Assembly (NCBI GenBank): GCA_029834535.1
Contig: JAQMWT010000188.1
Location: 23,789-87,788, forward strand
Direction of reading: 5' to 3'
DNA: 64,000 nt
DNA from: Chrysophaeum taylorii
Lineage: Eukaryota; Sar; Pelagophyceae; Pelagomonadales; Pelagomonadaceae
Shown: positions 61,056 through 64,000 of the stretch, piece after piece
Numbering within the stretch: the stretch's first letter is position 1
How the letters are laid out: every line of letters begins with the position of its first letter
The notes under the pieces: generated by a model
What the model saw: only the letters and a program-made list of their open reading frames with translations
Database searches by the model: none
Told to the model about the DNA's origin: nothing
Made by a program: the position numbers and the translations under genes

Positions 61056-62882
61056 TCAGGTCTGCAGGCCACTTGCATGAACACCAGCTTGCCAAGGCGG
61101 GTGGTCAGCGAAGAGTTCATCAAGCTTGGCTTGCACATCCAGAGAAATGGATCCGTCAGATGTGCGACACACACGCATGCCTAGGAGGGTATGGACAGGT
61201 TCAAACTGCTCTACAGCATACCGTTTGTGAAGGGCATCCTGTAACTCAGTACGAAGAGTGTCATCATTGGACACAATAACAATGTCGTCTACAGACAGAC
61301 TGCATACGACGAACTTAGCATGTGCGGATACTCCAGCATATAGGCAAGAGTCCGAATGCAGGCGCTTGTAGCCAAGGCTACGGAAGGAGCCGTCTATCTC
61401 TTTGTTCCAAAGAGATGGTGATTGCCGAAGTCCACAAAGTGACTTCAGCAGCTTCGGTAGGCGTCGGCCCTTGTACTTAGCGTCATCGGGGTCGATAAGC
61501 TTGATGCCGTCTGATAACTGAACATAGACGTTGGCATCAATGTCAGACTGAACGAAGGCGTTCGGGACGTGTGCGTGGTAGACAGGCAATTGCTTGTATG
61601 CTGCAGTAGCCAGTAGTACCCGGATTGCGGTCATTGTGGCCATTGGGCTGAAGGTGCCAAAGAAATCGGCGCCAAGGGATGCTAGGAAGCCACGTAGCAC
61701 GAGGCGAGCCTTGTGCTTAGCGTATTTGCCTGCAGAGTCTGTTTTAATCTTCAGCACTATCCTGCTGTCAATAGGGCGAGAGACACCGTCGGGTAAAGAA
61801 AGTTTGAAGCAGCCAAAGCGGATAATGTCGTGGAGTTCCTTGGCGATGGCCTTGAGGTAGGCGTGCCTGTCTTCAGGCGACATACCGTGGAGGCACTTAA
61901 GTTTATATTCGTCGATGGAAACGTCCGCTTCTTGGACCTTATATTCGTCAGGACCAACAGTGGCTGGTGAACTATAGTTCAACGACGTTGCGGTCGAGGC
62001 AGTGTGCGCGACCTCGGGACAAGCGGATACAGCGTCAGTAGGAGGGGTAGAGGATGCAGATTCCAGTTGAATATGGATAGTAGGGTCGGCATGTAAGGTC
62101 TGAGTGATATACTCTGTAGAGACCAGAAGGTATTCCTCCAAGTCAGACAGAGATGCAGAATTAGTGCCAAACTCGGAGACGTTGTCATCGATAAAGCTGG
62201 TCGGCGCCAGATACGTAAGTGCATACTGTATTGAAGAGATGCCAAAGGCAGCAGCGTGCTCGGTGAACGCAGTTAAAAGAGGCTGAGGAATGGGGCGCGT
62301 TGGTGAACCATCAGCAGTTAGAAAGGTTGCGGCTGGGATGCTGGATGCGCACTTAGCGTGGGCGAAGTAACCATCGACGTGAGGGTAACGGGCAAGTAAG
62401 TCAGTGCGCAACGGAAGGAGAAGACGAGCTAACAACGCATGTTCCCCCTCTGAGCAGATAGCAGACCAGAGGATACCACCATTGATATGAAGGGCGGAGA
62501 GGGCGGGGGACTTGAACGTAAGAAAGTGGTGGCGAAGATCCCAGCGGAAATCGGCGAGTTTGCCACCAGCGGCTTTGTAAGCACCAATAGTAGACGCTTG
62601 CAGCCGGGCTTGGATATTTTTCATGGAGGTTGCCTTGCGGGTGTTAGGTTGTTTGGAACCTGGGACAAGAATGAGGTCATCTTGTGCAAAAAGGTCTTTG
62701 TAAGAAGGAAGCAAGGGCGGCGGTGACATAGAGCCAGAATCGTCCACGTGGGGAGGCGAGCGGGTTTTGCGCGTTGGCGCAACATAGATACAAGTATTTG
62801 CGGCGGCACGGTTCCCACTTGTGGTGCTCGTGGGGTTCCAATAGAAGGTAGCATTCAGCGCCGAAGATCTTGAGCATGTCAT
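61056..62882 (-). pseudogene. Ty1/copia reverse transcriptase with long N-terminal linker
   Basis: The C-terminal 300 residues are an RVT_2-type reverse transcriptase: IDSRIVLKIKTDSAGKYAKH, KARLVLRGF, PMATMTAIRVLLATAA, HVPNAFVQSDID (normally DV.nAFL.g.l), KLLKSLCGLRQSPSLW, and the active-site SVDDIVIVSND with Ser for the usual Tyr. His replaces the first catalytic Asp in HVPNAF, so the enzyme is likely dead. The N-terminal 300 residues link to integrase and hold the SLNY motif just before the RT domain. Confidence 0.88.
61975..61995 (-). repeat. SLNY 21-bp motif, site 3
   Basis: TAGTTCAACGACGTTGCGGT then C. Reads TATSLNYS, in frame, directly N-terminal to the reverse transcriptase domain. 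Confidence 0.9.
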
Positions 62883-62899
62883 GCTGAGGGGTGCTCAGT

Positions 62900-63866
62900 T
62901 GATTGTAGATAGCTGTTGCGGACTCAGGATAGCATGGTGAATGCGCTCGAGCGTGGCGTTCGGAGAAAGTTGTAGCTTTGGATGGTGTATATCACCGCCC
63001 AGGGAAACATGATGGCTGGTTCCACGATCTTCGAGCCACGATAATGAGCATTAAGGAGAGAACGAAGGCGAGTTGAGGAGGCGGAGGCGATGACACCGAT
63101 GGCTGACTCAACTTCAAAGTTAAAGTGGTGCACGGCGGGAAGGCGATGAGCTGAATGCCCTTATCGACGCGGTACGGGGCGGTAATGTGCTGGCTAAAAT
63201 AGGGCTTGAAGAATCAGGTCAGAGGAGAGTGCGCATGTGCACGTTGAGTTGTGTACGACAAAAGTCATACACAAAGTCAGAGCTTGAGTGAACTCCGTGG
63301 CGTTGGTGGTGCGTGTAAAGTACACCAAGCGAAATTTCGAGATAAGTTCTTTGAATACGATAAGATGTGTGAAGCCTCCCCATTCTGATGGGATGGTCAC
63401 ATAGCCGCCGTCGCACGCCCAGACTTCGCCGGCTTTGTGAGTTTGCTCAAAGAGGGCTTGGTCGCATTGAAAGTGCTTGTGCGGGTGGCGCTTGTTGGTG
63501 CGATGCAGTCGGTGCATAAGTCGCGATACGGTATGTCTGAGGCAGAGAATCCAGGGCGAGCAAGTACGTTGGGGGCCTTGGCTGCAACGTTGTCGGGGCA
63601 GTGGTGCACCCGGTGGAAGCGATTGGCACGTTCTTTGGCGTTGAGGTATTCAGTGGATCCGTGTGCGAGGACTTGCGAGGAATGGGATGAGCGGGATATG
63701 ACGTTTGCGCCGAACATCGAACTTGAGTTCGGTGTCTAAGGCAGGAGAGGTGGTGCGTCGTCATCCTGGTGCGCAGCAGGGTCACTGGAGGTGCATCCTC
63801 ATCATCACGAGTAGCGAGAGTATCTTCGTAGGACGAAGACATATAGTTTAACGACATTTCGGTCAA
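62900..63866 (-). pseudogene. Ty1/copia integrase region
   Basis: A zinc-binding segment (RFHRVHHCPDNV...YRDLCTDC) is followed by the core start AGEVWACDGGYVTIPSEWGG, with the first catalytic Asp in ACDGGY, and FTHLIVFKELISKFRLVYFT. Later core parts (to 62924) are in broken frames. Confidence 0.75.
63844..63864 (-). repeat. SLNY 21-bp motif, site 4
   Basis: TAGTTTAACGACATTTCGGT then C. Reads TEMSLNYM, N-terminal to the integrase region. Confidence 0.9.
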
Positions 63867-63908
63867 AAGCAGTTGCTGGAGATGTTACGGATCAAGAGGT
63901 ACGTCCAT

Positions 63909-63932
63909 AAAAAAAAAAAAAAAAAAAAAAAA
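63909..63932. repeat. Poly-A tract
   Basis: A run of about 24 A in an otherwise mixed sequence upstream of the integrase region. May be a simple repeat or an insertion scar. Confidence 0.85.
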
Positions 63933-64000
63933 GACTTGTGCCAAAGACAAGGTATATTGTGCTGCACTGCTTGAACCGCTGCGAGAAGGTTAAGTATCTG

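Larger units (their letters stand above)
57991..64000 (-). mobile_element. Decayed Ty1/copia-type retrotransposon, running off the right edge
   Basis: From right to left on the minus strand are integrase (about 63720-63190), reverse transcriptase (about 61900-61060) and RNase H (about 60700-60210), the Ty1/copia order. About 2.1 kb of further reading frames follow downstream of RNase H. Gag and protease would lie beyond 64000. Many frame breaks make it inactive. Base composition is less GC-rich than the host genes. The left end is approximate. Confidence 0.85.

Overview
The window is nuclear DNA from a microbial eukaryote. Protein-coding genes carry very short GT-AG introns, mostly 38-60 nt. 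The products are typically eukaryotic: a PP2A catalytic subunit, an anoctamin, a two-pore-loop K+ channel, a Tim17/22/23-family protein and a C2/coiled-coil protein. Between and around them lie decayed LTR and non-LTR retrotransposons. High-GC exons, tiny introns, a [4Fe-4S] class I fumarase with a mitochondrial-type leader and very repetitive large proteins suit a stramenopile-type or other algal protist. The sequence alone does not fix the lineage.

Layout. 1-520 is a broken Pif1-like helicase tail. 0.8-12 kb holds four genes: a coiled-coil protein (+), an EF-hand/Tudor-like protein (-), a divergently arranged protein with six helical repeats (+), and a secreted beta-helix protein (-). 12.5-26 kb is a transposon graveyard. 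It has an internally shortened LINE-type copy, an ADP/ATP-carrier pseudogene and a 10.6-kb Ty3/gypsy-type element (15368-25970, minus strand). This element has LTRs ending in a perfect 10-bp inverted repeat and carries a cytosine-5 DNA methyltransferase domain between protease and reverse transcriptase. 26.2-31.1 kb holds a C2/coiled-coil gene (+) convergent with an unrecognised coiled-coil gene (-). 31.2-34.8 kb holds a second, longer but mutated LINE copy and a transposase-like remnant.

35.8-57.2 kb is gene-dense. It starts with a 2590-residue PDZ/SH3-like protein with repeat arrays, followed by an unrecognised spliced gene. Then come a Gly-rich C2-like gene divergent from the Tim17-family gene, the anoctamin divergent from PP2A, and the K+ channel divergent from fumarase. 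58-64 kb is a decayed Ty1/copia-type element on the minus strand that runs off the right edge. It has extra reading frames beyond RNase H and four in-frame copies of a 21-bp motif encoding a SLNY peptide at domain borders.

The host genes do not form one pathway. Several concern calcium or membrane biology (EF hands, C2 domains, anoctamin, K+ channel) and mitochondria (fumarase, Tim17 family, carrier pseudogene). The most notable find is the retrotransposon-borne DNA methyltransferase. The in-frame SLNY motif and the six-repeat protein come next.
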